Assembly: GCA_003562075.1 (NCBI GenBank)
Contig: PWWP01000246.1
Span: forward strand, 1-48,570
Direction: 5' to 3'
Length of the DNA stretch: 48,570 nucleotides
DNA from: Gemmatimonadota bacterium
GTDB taxonomy: Bacteria > Gemmatimonadota > Gemmatimonadetes > Longimicrobiales > Gaopeijiaceae
Positions 33,768 to 43,796 of the stretch are shown here, in pieces (the first letter of the stretch is position 1; every line of letters starts with the position of its first letter). Made by a program: the position numbers and the translations under genes. The notes under the pieces are model-generated. The model worked only from the letters and a program-made list of their open reading frames with translations. It searched no databases and had not been told where the DNA came from.

Positions 33768-35681
33768 ATGGAGCTCGACGCGAAGATTCCGTCCGGCCCG
33801 ATCGACAAGAAGTGGGAAAAGCACCAGTTCGAGATGAAGCTGGTGAACCCTGCCAACAAGAGAAAACACAAGGTCATCGTGGTGGGGACCGGGCTGGCTG
33901 GAGGCGCAGCCGCAGCGACCATGGGTGAGCTGGGATACGACGTCCACTGCTTCACCTTCCACGACTCCCCCCGACGGGCCCATTCCATCGCCGCCCAGGG
34001 GGGCATCAATGCCGCCAAGAACTACCAGGGCGATGGCGACTCCATCCATCGGCTCTTCTATGACACGGTGAAGGGAGGGGACTTTCGGTCCCGGGAGGCC
34101 AACGTCCACCGGCTGGCTGAACTCTCCGTCAACATCATCGACCAGGCTGTCGCTCAGGGTGTGCCCTTCGCCCGGGAATACGGCGGTCTCCTGGCCAACC
34201 GTTCCTTCGGAGGGGCCCAGGTCTCTCGGACCTTCTACGCCCGGGGACAGACGGGACAGCAGCTCCTCCTGGGGTGCTATCAGGCGTTGGAGCGACAGGT
34301 GGCCGAGGGAACGGTGAAGATGTACAACCGGCACGAGATGCTGGATGTGATCGTGGTGGAAGGACGGGCTCGGGGGATCGTGACCCGGCACCTGGTGACG
34401 GGAAAGATCGAAGCCCACATGGCCGATGCCGTGGTCCTGGGAACAGGTGGATACTCCAACGTCTTCTTCCTCTCTACCAACGCCAAGGGGTGCAACGTTA
34501 CCGCCACCTGGCGGGCCACGAAGCGGGGTGCAGGGTTCGCAAACCCGTGCTTCACCCAGATCCATCCCACCTGCATTCCCCAGAGTGGGGAATACCAGTC
34601 CAAGCTCACTCTCATGAGTGAGTCCCTCCGAAACGACGGAAGAATCTGGGTTCCCAAGAGACCGGGAGATGACCGGCCGGCCCACCAGATCCCCGACTCG
34701 GAGCGGGACTACTACCTGGAGCGCCTGTATCCCTCCTTCGGGAACCTGACCCCCCGGGACATCGCTTCTCGGCGGGCCAAGGAGATGGTGGATGCAGGGC
34801 ACGGCGTGGGAGCTATGAAGAATGGGGTGTACCTGGATTTCCGGGACGCCATTCAACGGCTGGGGAAGGAGGCGGTCTCGGAGCGATACGGGAACCTCTT
34901 CCAGATGTACGAGAAGATCACCGGCGAGGACCCGTATGCGGTTCCCATGCGGATCTATCCAGCCCCCCACTATACCATGGGTGGGCTCTGGGTGGACTAT
35001 GATCTCATGACGACGGTTCCAGGCCTCTTCGCCATCGGGGAAGCCAACTTCTCGGATCACGGAGCCAACCGCTTGGGGGCCTCAGCCCTCATGCAGGGCC
35101 TGGCCGACGGTTACTTCATCATCCCCCTGACCATCGGAAACTACCTGGCCGGCGCACCCCGGGGCGGAGTGGATGGGGAGCACCCGGCGGCCCGGGATGC
35201 GGTCCGGGAGGTGAAGGAGACCCAGGATCGTCTTCTGGCGGTGAACGGGAGCCGAAGTGTGGATTCCTTCCACATTGAGTTGGGGCGCATCATGTGGGAT
35301 CACTGCGGGATGTCCCGGAGTGAGTCGGAGTTGAAAGAAGCCCTTCAGAAGATCCCCGAACTCCGGGAGCGTTTCTGGAAAGATGTCCGGGTTCCAGGGA
35401 GTGGGGATGACCTGAACCAATCTCTGGAAAAGGCTGGCCGGGTTGCCGATTTCCTGGAATTCGCCGAAGTCATGTGCTGGGATGCCCTCACTCGAGATGA
35501 GTCGTGCGGAGCCCATTACCGGGAGGAGCACACCACCGAGGAGGGTGAGGCGAAACGGGATGACGAGAACTTCTCCCACGGAGCCATCTGGGAATTCAAA
35601 GGAGTGGGTGAAGAGCCCGCTCGTCACCAGGAGCCCCTTACTTTCGAGCACGTGCCCCTCTCCCAGAGGAGCTACAAGTAA
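33768..35681 (+). CDS. sdhA: succinate dehydrogenase flavoprotein subunit
   Basis: Oxidises succinate to fumarate with covalently bound FAD. The 637-residue protein has the FAD motif [13 protein letters not shown], the FAD-linked His in [16 protein letters not shown], the substrate site segment [16 protein letters not shown], and a catalytic Arg region in [18 protein letters not shown]. The ATG at 33768 is preceded by GGAGGAG, so the GTG at 33759 is not used. The stop overlaps the sdhB start (TAATG). Confidence 0.97.
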   Translation: MELDAKIPSGPIDKKWEKHQFEMKLVNPANKRKHKVIVVGTGLAGGAAAATMGELGYDVHCFTFHDSPRRAHSIAAQGGINAAKNYQGDGDSIHRLFYDTVKGGDFRSREANVHRLAELSVNIIDQAVAQGVPFAREYGGLLANRSFGGAQVSRTFYARGQTGQQLLLGCYQALERQVAEGTVKMYNRHEMLDVIVVEGRARGIVTRHLVTGKIEAHMADAVVLGTGGYSNVFFLSTNAKGCNVTATWRATKRGAGFANPCFTQIHPTCIPQSGEYQSKLTLMSESLRNDGRIWVPKRPGDDRPAHQIPDSERDYYLERLYPSFGNLTPRDIASRRAKEMVDAGHGVGAMKNGVYLDFRDAIQRLGKEAVSERYGNLFQMYEKITGEDPYAVPMRIYPAPHYTMGGLWVDYDLMTTVPGLFAIGEANFSDHGANRLGASALMQGLADGYFIIPLTIGNYLAGAPRGGVDGEHPAARDAVREVKETQDRLLAVNGSRSVDSFHIELGRIMWDHCGMSRSESELKEALQKIPELRERFWKDVRVPGSGDDLNQSLEKAGRVADFLEFAEVMCWDALTRDESCGAHYREEHTTEEGEAKRDDENFSHGAIWEFKGVGEEPARHQEPLTFEHVPLSQRSYK

Positions 35682-36439
35682 TGAAGCTGACACTTCACGT
35701 CTGGAGACAGACCGGCCCCAGATCCTCCGGGGGATTCGAGACCTACGAGGTGGAGGATGTTTCCCCGTCCATGTCCTTCCTGGACATGTTGGACCTGGTG
35801 AACGAGCGCATCACCTCCGACGGCGGTGAACCCATCGCCTTTGAACACGACTGCAGGGAGGGGATCTGCGGTTCTTGCGGTATGATGGTGAACGGCATCG
35901 CCCATGGTCCGGAAAAACTCATCACTGCCTGCCAGCTCCACATGCGGTCCTTCGAGGACGGCGATGAGATCTGGGTTGAGCCGTGGCGGGCCTCGTCATT
36001 CCCGGTCATGAAAGACCTGGTGGTGGACCGCTCGGCCTTCGACCGGATCATCGAGGCAGGGGGATACATCTCGGTTCGGACCGGGAGCGCTCCGGACGCC
36101 AATGCCATCCCCGTTCCCAAGTCCGATGCGGATCGGGCCTTCGATGCCGCAGCCTGCATCGGCTGTGGCGCTTGCGTGGCGGCGTGCCCAAACGCCTCGG
36201 CCATGCTCTTCACCGCAGCCAAGGTCGCCCACCTCTCCTACGTCCCACAGGGGCAGGCAGAGAGGCTGGAGCGGGCTGCAGGGATGGCCACCGTCCATGA
36301 CGCCGAAGGGTTCGGGAATTGCACGAATCACGGCGCGTGTCAGGAAGTCTGCCCCAAAGGGATCAGCGTCGACTACATTGCCCGCCTGAACAGGGATGTG
36401 CTCAAAGCCACCATGGCAGGGCTGACGGTGGAGGACTGA
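35681..36439 (+). CDS. sdhB: succinate dehydrogenase iron-sulfur subunit
   Basis: A 252-residue electron-transfer subunit. The N-terminal ferredoxin fold carries the 2Fe-2S motif [10 protein letters not shown] with a further Cys in TACQLHMR. The C-terminal half carries [15 protein letters not shown] and [16 protein letters not shown] for the 4Fe-4S and 3Fe-4S clusters. All the cysteines are present. It completes sdhCAB. The 268-base gap to the next called start includes a possible N-terminal extension of that gene and no clear terminator. Confidence 0.97.
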   Translation: MKLTLHVWRQTGPRSSGGFETYEVEDVSPSMSFLDMLDLVNERITSDGGEPIAFEHDCREGICGSCGMMVNGIAHGPEKLITACQLHMRSFEDGDEIWVEPWRASSFPVMKDLVVDRSAFDRIIEAGGYISVRTGSAPDANAIPVPKSDADRAFDAAACIGCGACVAACPNASAMLFTAAKVAHLSYVPQGQAERLERAAGMATVHDAEGFGNCTNHGACQEVCPKGISVDYIARLNRDVLKATMAGLTVED

Positions 36440-36707
36440 CGGGCAGGGTTCCCATGCCAATCCAGAGTGGCGGGGAAGGGGAGACCCACTCAGACCAGCG
36501 GCCTTCAGGAGATCCAATCCTGGGGTCGTTGGTCTTCTGCTTCTGGCCAGTCACCCTCCACCGACATTATCCTTTTTCGAGTGAGAAAGTGTAGTGACTT
36601 GCCCATTCAGGAACATCCAGTATTGGAGTGTGGAGATGGTCGAACAGGTGTCGGGGTACCTGCACAAGAGCGAATGGTGGTCGGGACGGATGGGTGGGGT
36701 GGCCTGG

Positions 36708-38411
36708 ATGAGAGGGTTGGCCCTTACCCTCCTGGTGCCCTTCCTGCTGGTGGGGTGTGAAGCCCCTGGTGGGGGTGGGGCTGACCTTATTCTTACCGGT
36801 GGCCAGGTGTGGACCGGTGACGAGAGTGCTTCCTGGGCGGAGGCCGTCGCGGTTTCGGGGAACCGGATCGTGGCCGTCGGGACGGAGGCCGAGATCGCCC
36901 GATACGAGGGAGGAGGGACCCACGTCATCGAGCTTCAGGGACGGTTTGTTGGCCCTGGGTTCATCGACAACCACACCCACTTCAATTCGGCCGGGGCCCT
37001 CCTCCTGGGTGCGAATCTCCTGGACGTGGCAAGTGAGGACGCTCTCCGGCAGCGGGTTCAGGAGGCTGCCGACCGCCTGCCTTCAGACGCCTGGATCACC
37101 GGTGGAGACTGGGGGGCCTACGAAGAATGGGAGATGGGGGAGGCTGGGGCTCAGGAGAGGGAGACCTTCGAGCCCTTCAGCCCAGACCGGTCCATGATCG
37201 ACGATATCACCCCCGATCACCCGGTACTCCTGAATCGTTGGGACCGATCGGCCTTCCTGGCCAACGGGCTGGCCCTGGAGGCTGCCGCTGTGGATTGCTC
37301 CTGGTCGGGTGTGGAGTGCGTTGATGGTCAGCCCACCGGCCGCCTGAGCCCCGAGGCTGCAGGGAGGGTCCGCGACGTAATCCCTGACAAGCCCTTCGAA
37401 CAGCAGTTGGACGAGGCCCGGATGGCTCTGGCCGATCTGGCCCAGTTTGGGGTCACCACCATCCACGACAACACTCCTCCTGCCATGTTTCCCGTCTACC
37501 ACGCTCTTCTGGAGGAGGGGGAGCTGACGACACGGATCTACGCCCGGCCCTCCCTGGATCGATACGAACACCAGGCCGCCCTGGGCCTCCCTCGGAACTT
37601 CGGCTCGGAGTTCATCGTTCTGGGCGGGTTCAAGGCGTGGGTCGATGGGATCATGGGTAACTCTACCGCCATGTTCTACGAGCCCTTCGACCACACGGGA
37701 GGGTTCGGGATCTGGCGGGATATCATGTATCCGGAGGGGAACCTGGAGCGCCTCATGATCGAGGCTGATCGGGAAGGGTACTGGCCCCAGGTCCACGCCA
37801 TCGGAGATCACGCCATCGATACACTCCTCACCATGTTCGAGCAGGTGGAGGAGGCGAATGGACCTCGAGACGACCGGCGTTTCCGGGTGATCCATGCCCA
37901 GCACCTTCGGGGTCCGGAGACCGCGGAGCGGATGGCCGAGATGGGCGTCATCGCCGAAGTCCAGCCGTACCATGCCATCGACGACATGCGCTGGATGGAG
38001 GAGCGGATCGGTCCGGAGCGGATCCGCTGGACCTACGCCTTCAACACCATGGACGAAGCAGGGGTAGTCCTCTCCTTCGGAAGTGATTGGCCTGGCACCA
38101 ACGCCTCCTGGTACACGGCCAACCCCCTCATGGGGATGTATGCCGCAGTCACCCGGCAGACCCAGGAAGGTGAGCCGGAAGGGGGCTGGGTTCCCGAGGA
38201 GCGCATCGATGCCGAGACCGCCCTCAGGGCCTATACCGTGAACAATGCGTGGGCCGAAGGAAAAGAGGATGTGAAGGGACGGGTCGCCACTGGACTGCTG
38301 GCCGATCTGGTGGTTCTGGATCGGAATCCCCTGGAGGTGCCGGCTGAGGAGCTCCAGCATGTTCTGGTGGACTACACCATCGTAGATGGTCGGATTGTTC
38401 ACGAGCGTTAG
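36708..38411 (+). CDS. lipoprotein amidohydrolase (YtcJ-like)
   Basis: A 567-residue metal-dependent hydrolase of the amidohydrolase superfamily. With the ATG at 36708 it opens with a lipoprotein signal MRGLALTLLVPFLLVGC, so it is predicted to be exported and lipid anchored; earlier in-frame starts at 36594, 36636 and 36690 are possible. The domain begins LILTGGQVWTGD, has the metal-binding pair in GFIDNHTHFNSAG, QVHAIGDHAIDT and VIHAQHL, and ends with the small beta domain (ATGLLADLVVLDRNPL). Substrate unknown. The TAG stop is the first three bases of a repeat copy. Confidence 0.9.
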   Translation: MRGLALTLLVPFLLVGCEAPGGGGADLILTGGQVWTGDESASWAEAVAVSGNRIVAVGTEAEIARYEGGGTHVIELQGRFVGPGFIDNHTHFNSAGALLLGANLLDVASEDALRQRVQEAADRLPSDAWITGGDWGAYEEWEMGEAGAQERETFEPFSPDRSMIDDITPDHPVLLNRWDRSAFLANGLALEAAAVDCSWSGVECVDGQPTGRLSPEAAGRVRDVIPDKPFEQQLDEARMALADLAQFGVTTIHDNTPPAMFPVYHALLEEGELTTRIYARPSLDRYEHQAALGLPRNFGSEFIVLGGFKAWVDGIMGNSTAMFYEPFDHTGGFGIWRDIMYPEGNLERLMIEADREGYWPQVHAIGDHAIDTLLTMFEQVEEANGPRDDRRFRVIHAQHLRGPETAERMAEMGVIAEVQPYHAIDDMRWMEERIGPERIRWTYAFNTMDEAGVVLSFGSDWPGTNASWYTANPLMGMYAAVTRQTQEGEPEGGWVPEERIDAETALRAYTVNNAWAEGKEDVKGRVATGLLADLVVLDRNPLEVPAEELQHVLVDYTIVDGRIVHER

Positions 38412-38468
38412 AAGGCTGTTGAAGAACAGGAGCGGCCGCCGCGTCGGGGTCTTGCGGCTCTGGGCGAG
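38409..38468 (+). repeat. one-ended copy of the TAGAAGGCTGTTGAAG repeat family
   Basis: It starts with the same 16 bases as the 321-bp element (38409-38424). The next part matches the copy at 27540-27630 (ACAGGAGCG, then CCGCCG). The following stretch around CGGGGTCTTGCG closely matches the 321-bp element near 23088-23120. It provides the TAG stop of the amidohydrolase and ends about 25 bases before the next gene's ATG. Confidence 0.7.
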
Positions 38469-38492
38469 CTTCCCAATTTGAGGCAGGAACGA

Positions 38493-38996
38493 ATGCAGAG
38501 GCCAAGACGGATCAGAGGATCGCAGGCAGCAGTTCGCTGGATGGCTGGTGGATGGGCCATCCTTCTCCTCCCGATCCTGGTGGGATGCATGGATGAGGAG
38601 ATCACCGCGCCCGATCCAGCCCCTACCGTTCATGAAGTGGACTGGGCGGAGATCTTCGAGATCGACCTGGACCTCATGGATGAATACGCCTCCGGCTTGT
38701 GGGTCCGGGACGAGGAGCCGGGAGACGAAGATCCCATTGTCGGGGAATCATCCGAGGTCCTGGTGGATTACACCCTCTGGCTTCCGGATGGAACGTTCAT
38801 CGAGAGCTCTCATGACACGGAACCGATCCGGTTCGTGCCAGGGGAGCAGACGCTGATCTACGGATTCCGGGAAGGCGTTCTGGGGATGGGGCCGGGAGGG
38901 AAGCGGCTGCTTCTGGTTCCCCCCCACCTGGCATACGGAGGCGACCAGTGGCTCGTCTTCAGGGTCGAGCTGGTGGAGATCCTGACAGAATTCTAG
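38493..38996 (+). CDS. FKBP-type peptidyl-prolyl isomerase-like lipoprotein
   Basis: A 167-residue protein. An Arg-rich head and a hydrophobic run end in the lipobox LPILVGC, so it is probably a lipoprotein. The C-terminal FKBP fold (about 80-167) is recognisable from VDYTLWLPDGTFIESS, IYGFREGVLGMGPGGKRLLLVPPHLAYGG and FRVELVEIL. Phe replaces the usual active-site Trp (IYGF for the common IPGW), and the loop after AYGG is shortened, so isomerase activity is uncertain. The ATG at 38493 has AGGCAGGA ahead; a TTG at 38478 is less likely. Confidence 0.85.
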   Translation: MQRPRRIRGSQAAVRWMAGGWAILLLPILVGCMDEEITAPDPAPTVHEVDWAEIFEIDLDLMDEYASGLWVRDEEPGDEDPIVGESSEVLVDYTLWLPDGTFIESSHDTEPIRFVPGEQTLIYGFREGVLGMGPGGKRLLLVPPHLAYGGDQWLVFRVELVEILTEF

Positions 38997-39047
38997 AAGT
39001 CTGACCGGGAGGTGGGGTGGTGCCGCGCGCCAGGGTCGTGCACGACC

Positions 39048-39094
39048 AAGGCCCGGCTCGGCGTCCCTGGCGAGGGAGGACCGAGCCGGGCCTT
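39048..39094. terminator. strong 14-bp hairpin between convergent genes
   Basis: AAGGCCCGGCTCGG (39048-39061) and CCGAGCCGGGCCTT (39081-39094) pair perfectly with a 19-base loop. It lies between the FKBP-like gene and the minus-strand dCTP deaminase gene, so it can serve both directions. There is no long T tract on either side. Confidence 0.6.
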
Positions 39095-39142
39095 CGATGT
39101 GTGTCGCCCCCACCGCGGCTGAGTGGAAAGCCCGACCAGAGC

Positions 39143-39697
39143 TCAGAGTCGCGGGAGGGTCACACCTTTCTGGTTCTGGTACTTTCCGCCCCGGTCGGCG
39201 TAGGCCACGTCCGGCTCCTCGTCGCTTTGGAAGAAGAGCAGCTGGGCGATTCCCTCATTGGCGTAGATTCGTGCGGGAAGGGGGGTGGTATTGGAGATTT
39301 CCAGGGTCAGGAACCCCTCCCAGGTTGGCTCCAATGGTGTGACGTTCACGATGATTCCGCATCGTGCGTACGTGCTCTTGCCCACGCAGAGAACCAGGGT
39401 GTCCCGAGGGATCCGGAAGTATTCCACGGTCCGAGCCAGGGCGAAGGAGTTGGGTGGGATGATGCAGGAGTCGGTCCGGACATCCACGAAGGAACGATCG
39501 TCGAACTGTTTGGGGTCCACCACCACATTGTGCACGTTGGTGAAGACCTTGAACTCGGGGGCCACTCGGATGTCATATCCGAAGGAAGAGACCCCATAGG
39601 AGATCGTTCCCGATCGGACCTGCTCGCCCTCAAAAGGCTCGATCATGCCCTCTTCCTGGCTCATTCTACGGATCCAGCGGTCGCTGCGAATCGTCAT
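39143..39697 (-). CDS. dcd: dCTP deaminase
   Basis: Deaminates dCTP to dUTP, a source of dTTP. The 184-residue protein begins [20 protein letters not shown], characteristic of one Dcd branch, and has [48 protein letters not shown] and [17 protein letters not shown], which form the nucleotide and catalytic sites of this trimeric family. The ATG at 39697 gives the family start; the frame runs open to 39799 without conserved sequence. Divergent from nuoA. Whether it also hydrolyses dUTP cannot be told. Confidence 0.95.
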   Translation of the reverse strand: MTIRSDRWIRRMSQEEGMIEPFEGEQVRSGTISYGVSSFGYDIRVAPEFKVFTNVHNVVVDPKQFDDRSFVDVRTDSCIIPPNSFALARTVEYFRIPRDTLVLCVGKSTYARCGIIVNVTPLEPTWEGFLTLEISNTTPLPARIYANEGIAQLLFFQSDEEPDVAYADRGGKYQNQKGVTLPRL

Positions 39698-39859
39698 TCC
39701 GGAGTGGGATAGTTCGAGGTTTGGAAGGTCCGGCGAGGCCCGTTGGATCCACAGGCCGGAAACGGGGTGAGTATAGGAGGAAGTGGGGTCCCTGGACAAG
39801 GGGGCGTCGACCCTGTTTCGCAGGTCCCGAAAAGGGCTGGGACGAGGGGGGAATTCGGG

Positions 39860-39889
39860 TTGACACCCCTCTGCGGCTTCGGGTACATT
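39860..39889 (+). promoter_or_regulatory. candidate promoter of the nuo operon
   Basis: TTGACA (39860-39865) and TACATT (39884-39889) are separated by 18 bases, about 52 bases before the nuoA ATG. It is one of the best sigma-70-like sites in the window. Confidence 0.65.
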
Positions 39890-39941
39890 CGAGTGCTGAC
39901 AACGTGAAGTTTTTCACAAACTATCTCTGCCTCTCCGGTCC

Positions 39942-40298
39942 ATGACGGAAAGCTATATTCCGGTCCTGATTCTCCTCGGAGTCTCCTTGGTCAACGCCGC
40001 GGGGATCCTGGCCGCGACGCATATCTTGAATCCCCGACGGGCAACGACTGAGAAGGACATGCCCTACGAGTCGGGGATGGTTCCCCTGGGTGACACCCGG
40101 GCCCGGTTTTCCGTGAAGTTCTACATGGTCGCCATCAGCTTCATCATCTTTGATCTGGAGGCGATCTTCCTCATCCCATGGGCCGTGGAGATGCGGACCC
40201 TGGGCTGGGAAGGCTTCATTGCCGTTTCCATCTTCATCGTGATCCTGGTGGTGGGCCTTGTCTACGAGTGGCGGAAAGGAGGGTTGGATTGGGAATGA
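39942..40298 (+). CDS. nuoA: NADH-quinone oxidoreductase subunit A
   Basis: A 118-residue membrane subunit of complex I with three hydrophobic helices. The conserved cytoplasmic loop segment [20 protein letters not shown] and the following helix [15 protein letters not shown] with its acidic residues are diagnostic for the family (ND3). It lies at the quinone-site junction. First gene of the operon; its stop overlaps nuoB by four bases (ATGA). Confidence 0.97.
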   Translation: MTESYIPVLILLGVSLVNAAGILAATHILNPRRATTEKDMPYESGMVPLGDTRARFSVKFYMVAISFIIFDLEAIFLIPWAVEMRTLGWEGFIAVSIFIVILVVGLVYEWRKGGLDWE

Positions 40299-40972
40299 GT
40301 GAGGCGAGCGGAAAGACGGGAAGTGGTCTGCCGGGAGGGATCTTTGGGCAGGGCACCCCGACGTTTCTCACGACGAAGGTGGACTTCGTCGTCAACTGGG
40401 CCCGCCGGAATTCTCTCTGGCCCATGCCCTTCGGTACGGCGTGCTGCGCCATTGAGATGATGGCTTCAGCCGCATCCACCCACGACCTGGCTCGCTTCGG
40501 GATGGAGCGAATGTCCTTTTCTCCCAGACAGGCGGACGTTCTGATCTGTGCCGGTCGGGTCCCATACAAGTTGGCTCCGGTGCTCCGGCGAATCTGGGAT
40601 CAGATGCCCCAGCCCAAGTGGTGCGTGTCAATGGGGGCCTGCGCCTCGTCCGGCGGGGTCTTCGATGCCTACTCCATGGTCCAGGGGATCGACACCATCG
40701 TCCCGGTGGATGTCTACGTTCCCGGATGTCCTCCGCGACCTGAGGCTCTCATCTACGGCCTCATCATGGTTCAGGAAAAAATCCGAGGAGAGAGCTTGGC
40801 CCGGCACGCCGAGCATCGGGCCGAAGATCCGGATGCCGTGGGCCGGCCTACAGCCAACGCCCAGGATGTGGCGGCACTCTCCGGGCCCTTTGGGAACTCT
40901 ACGATCCAGAATCGGCCCAGCGGCCTCGTTCCCGGTGTGCCCCAGGCACGCCCCGACGACCGGTTGCCGTGA
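40295..40972 (+). CDS. nuoB: NADH-quinone oxidoreductase subunit B
   Basis: A 225-residue peripheral-arm subunit that binds cluster N2, the last iron-sulfur cluster before quinone. [14 protein letters not shown] supplies the tandem cysteines, [10 protein letters not shown] the third and [10 protein letters not shown] the fourth. A C-terminal extension of about 50 residues is not part of the core family. The ATG at 40295 overlaps nuoA. An in-frame extension back to 40178 overlaps nuoA without homology. Confidence 0.97.
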   Translation: MSEASGKTGSGLPGGIFGQGTPTFLTTKVDFVVNWARRNSLWPMPFGTACCAIEMMASAASTHDLARFGMERMSFSPRQADVLICAGRVPYKLAPVLRRIWDQMPQPKWCVSMGACASSGGVFDAYSMVQGIDTIVPVDVYVPGCPPRPEALIYGLIMVQEKIRGESLARHAEHRAEDPDAVGRPTANAQDVAALSGPFGNSTIQNRPSGLVPGVPQARPDDRLP

Positions 40973-41023
40973 TGGGCGCACTGGCTTTGGGCCGAAATCC
41001 GTGGGCTCTCGAGGGAGGATGGC

Positions 41024-41782
41024 ATGACGAGTGAAGGCGGCGCTGGCTATGCTGGAGTGCCTTCCGAGGCCGAGCCATCTCCGGAGGCAGGAAAGGCCGG
41101 GACTCCGGCTTCCCTGGAGGGTCTCGACAAGGCTCACCCCAGCGTGGTGGAGCTCCAGGGTCGCTTCGACGAAGCCGTCCTACGTCACGAAGTGGTGGCC
41201 GGAGACGAGCACGTGGTCTTCGTCGAACCGGACAGGGTCTTCGAGATTCTCCAGTGGCTGAAAGAAGATCCGGACCAGCTCTACAATTATCTTTCGGATG
41301 TGACGGCAGTGGACTACGGCTCAGGGAGGCCTCTCCAGGTCGTCTACCAGCTGTACTCCATCCCGCTCCGGCGAACCCTCCGGGTGAAGGCTGAGTTGCC
41401 CCTGGACGAGCTGGAGGTGGACTCGGTGGTTCCCCTCTGGGCCAATGCCAACTGGCTGGAACGGGAGGTCTATGACCTCTTCGGCATCCATTTCCGAAAC
41501 CATCCCGATCTTCGACGGATCCTCATGCCGGAGGTCTATGCCGAAGGACACCCGCTTCGGAAGGACTTTCCGCTCCGCGGTCGCTTCTCTCGAGCCGAGC
41601 AGACCCGCCGGGCCCTGGCCCAGGCGCCCGAGGATTACTACATCCCCTCCGACTTCGGAGCGGGTCGGGATTTTCAGCGGGTCGGGTGGCAGGAGATGGG
41701 AGGAGAGCCGGTACCTGTCGAGGATCCGATGACGACCGATTCAACCGGTGCATCGGACGACCACGAAGACGAACGCGCCTGA
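41024..41782 (+). CDS. nuoC: NADH-quinone oxidoreductase subunit C
   Basis: A 252-residue subunit of the peripheral arm. After a low-complexity head of about 35 residues, the 30-kDa domain has LSDVTAVDYGSGRPLQVVYQL, NWLEREVYDLFGIHFRNHPD and RILMPEVYAEGHPLRKDFPL, the signature of the family. NuoC and NuoD are separate genes here, not fused as in E. coli. It is followed by nuoD after 54 bases. Confidence 0.96.
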   Translation: MTSEGGAGYAGVPSEAEPSPEAGKAGTPASLEGLDKAHPSVVELQGRFDEAVLRHEVVAGDEHVVFVEPDRVFEILQWLKEDPDQLYNYLSDVTAVDYGSGRPLQVVYQLYSIPLRRTLRVKAELPLDELEVDSVVPLWANANWLEREVYDLFGIHFRNHPDLRRILMPEVYAEGHPLRKDFPLRGRFSRAEQTRRALAQAPEDYYIPSDFGAGRDFQRVGWQEMGGEPVPVEDPMTTDSTGASDDHEDERA

Positions 41783-41836
41783 CCGGTCCCACCGTCCCCT
41801 TTTCGGGGATGGAGACCGGTCCGACCCTGAGGACTC

Positions 41837-43114
41837 ATGTCCAAGAAGACCGTCGAATTCCAGGTGAGCCGCACACCCGAGATGGGGATGGATTTCCGTC
41901 CAGCCCAGGGGGTTCTTCCTCCTGTGGACCTGACGGAGCCTGAGCTCCAATCCGAGAAGATGCTCATCAATGTGGGCCCCCAGCACCCGGCCACCCACGG
42001 CGTCCTGCGGCTCGTCCTGGAGTTGGATGGGGAGACGGTGGTCCGCTGTGTCCCACACATCGGATATCTCCACTCCTCCTTCGAGAAGCTGGGGGAATAC
42101 AGGACCTGGAACCAGGTCATCCCCCTGACGGATCGGATGGACTACCTGGCTCCCCTCATCTACAACTGCGCCTATGCCATGGCGGTAGAGAAGATGATGG
42201 GAATCGAGGTGACCGAGCGCTGTAAGGTCACACGGGTCATCATGATGGAGTTGGATCGAATCTTCTCCCACCTCCTCTGGCTCGGGACGTGGGCTATCGA
42301 CGTAGGGGCCTTCACCCCCTTCCTCTACGCCTTCCAGCAGCGTGAGAAGGTCTACACGCTGCACGAGGCCTACACGGGTGCCCGGATCACCACGTCGGCC
42401 ACCCGTATCGGTGGGATGATGGCGGACATGCCCGAGGGGTGGGCCGAAGGGGTCCGGGAGTTTGTGAATGAACTGCCCCGGACGCTGGATGAGATCGAGT
42501 CTCTGCTCTCACACAATGCCATCCATATCGGCCGCACCCAGGGCGTAGGGGTCATCAGTGCTGAGGAGGCGATCAACTCCGGCATGTCGGGGCCGAACCT
42601 GAGAGCCACCGGCGTACCCTATGATGTGCGGAAGGATCGGCCTTACTACGACTACGAAACCTACGAGTTTGAAGTCCCCATCGGAGAGCATGGGGATTGC
42701 TACGACCGGTACATGGTCCGGATCGAAGAGATGCGGCAGAGCTGCCGGCTCGTGCACCAGGCTCTGGATCGCCTTCCCGATGGACCCATGAACGTGGATG
42801 ATCCCCGAGTAATCCTCCCCAGCAAGACGGACCTCATGAATGACATGGAGTCCATGATCCATCACTTCAAGCTGGTGATGGAAGGAGTGAAGGCTCCTCC
42901 GGGTGAATCCCACTTCTCAGTGGAAGGCTCGAAGGGCGAGCTGGGGATGTACGTGGTGAGTGATGGTGGGTCCAAACCTGTGCGGTGGAGGGTCCGCCCC
43001 CCGTCCTTTGTGAACCTTTCCGCAATTCCCAAGCTGGTGGAGGGAGGCCTCCTGGCCGATGTCATCATGGTGAACGCCAGTCTGGACATCGTTCTAGGAG
43101 AGATTGATCGATGA
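41837..43114 (+). CDS. nuoD: NADH-quinone oxidoreductase subunit D
   Basis: A 425-residue 49-kDa-type subunit that forms the quinone-binding cavity together with NuoB. Family motifs are NVGPQHPATHGVLRLVLELDG, HIGYLHSSFEKLGEYR, MELDRIFSHLLWLG and MSGPNLRATGVPYDVRK. The C terminus LDIVLGEIDR is typical. It starts at the ATG 41837 and overlaps nuoE by four bases. Confidence 0.98.
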   Translation: MSKKTVEFQVSRTPEMGMDFRPAQGVLPPVDLTEPELQSEKMLINVGPQHPATHGVLRLVLELDGETVVRCVPHIGYLHSSFEKLGEYRTWNQVIPLTDRMDYLAPLIYNCAYAMAVEKMMGIEVTERCKVTRVIMMELDRIFSHLLWLGTWAIDVGAFTPFLYAFQQREKVYTLHEAYTGARITTSATRIGGMMADMPEGWAEGVREFVNELPRTLDEIESLLSHNAIHIGRTQGVGVISAEEAINSGMSGPNLRATGVPYDVRKDRPYYDYETYEFEVPIGEHGDCYDRYMVRIEEMRQSCRLVHQALDRLPDGPMNVDDPRVILPSKTDLMNDMESMIHHFKLVMEGVKAPPGESHFSVEGSKGELGMYVVSDGGSKPVRWRVRPPSFVNLSAIPKLVEGGLLADVIMVNASLDIVLGEIDR

Positions 43115-43794
43115 GCGATTCAGCCGAGAAGTCCTCGAGCCGGGATGACGTCCCCTTCCGGAACCCCGGGTGGGCCGGGAATACGGGAGAATTCGACCTT
43201 ACCGAATCCCAGGTCCGAGGCGACGATTACGTGGGAGTTCGGCCTCTGGATGGAGGACACCCCGGCGGGGCCTCCACCTACCCCTATATGCTGAAGGACA
43301 GGGATCCGGACGCCCCTCTCTTTGAAGGGCCCTTCAAGGAGCGCCTGGAGAAGATTCGCTCCCGGTATCCCACGGCTCAAGCAGCTCTCCTCCCGGCCCT
43401 CAATATGGCTCAGGAGCTCCGGGGGCACGTCTCCCAGGAGTCCATGAAGGAAGTGGCTGCCATCCTGGGACTCGCCGACGCCTATGTGCGCGGCGTGGCC
43501 ACCTTCTACACCATGTACAACAAGCGGCCGGTGGGTCGCTTTCTCATCCAGGTCTGCACCAATATCTCGTGCAATCTCTGTGGAGGAGATGAGGTCCTGG
43601 CAGCCTTCCTGGAGCATGCCGGAACCGAGTTGGGAGAGACCTCGGACGATGGTCTCTTCACGGTTATGGAGGTGGAGTGCCTGGCGGCTTGTGGCACACC
43701 CACCGCCGTCCAGATCAACTCCCGCTATTTCGAAAACATCTCGCCCGATGACGTGCCGGCGGTGCTGGATCGCCTCCGGCAGGAGGTGGCCTGA
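43111..43794 (+). CDS. nuoE: NADH-quinone oxidoreductase subunit E
   Basis: A 227-residue 24-kDa-type subunit that binds the 2Fe-2S cluster N1a. After about 70 residues of weakly conserved head, the helical domain is followed by a thioredoxin-like fold with CTNISCNLCGG and VECLAACGTPTAVQIN, giving the four cluster cysteines. The N-terminal extension makes it about 60 residues longer than E. coli NuoE. The start overlaps nuoD (ATGA). Confidence 0.95.
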   Translation: MSDSAEKSSSRDDVPFRNPGWAGNTGEFDLTESQVRGDDYVGVRPLDGGHPGGASTYPYMLKDRDPDAPLFEGPFKERLEKIRSRYPTAQAALLPALNMAQELRGHVSQESMKEVAAILGLADAYVRGVATFYTMYNKRPVGRFLIQVCTNISCNLCGGDEVLAAFLEHAGTELGETSDDGLFTVMEVECLAACGTPTAVQINSRYFENISPDDVPAVLDRLRQEVA

Positions 43795-43796
43795 GC

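Noticed and set aside
33717-35060. 447-codon open frame antisense to sdhA
   Set aside because: sdhA has every expected motif; the antisense frame has no recognisable domain or ribosome site.
37083-38633. 516-codon open frame antisense to the amidohydrolase
   Set aside because: Opposite a clear amidohydrolase, and it also crosses the repeat copy; treated as a shadow.
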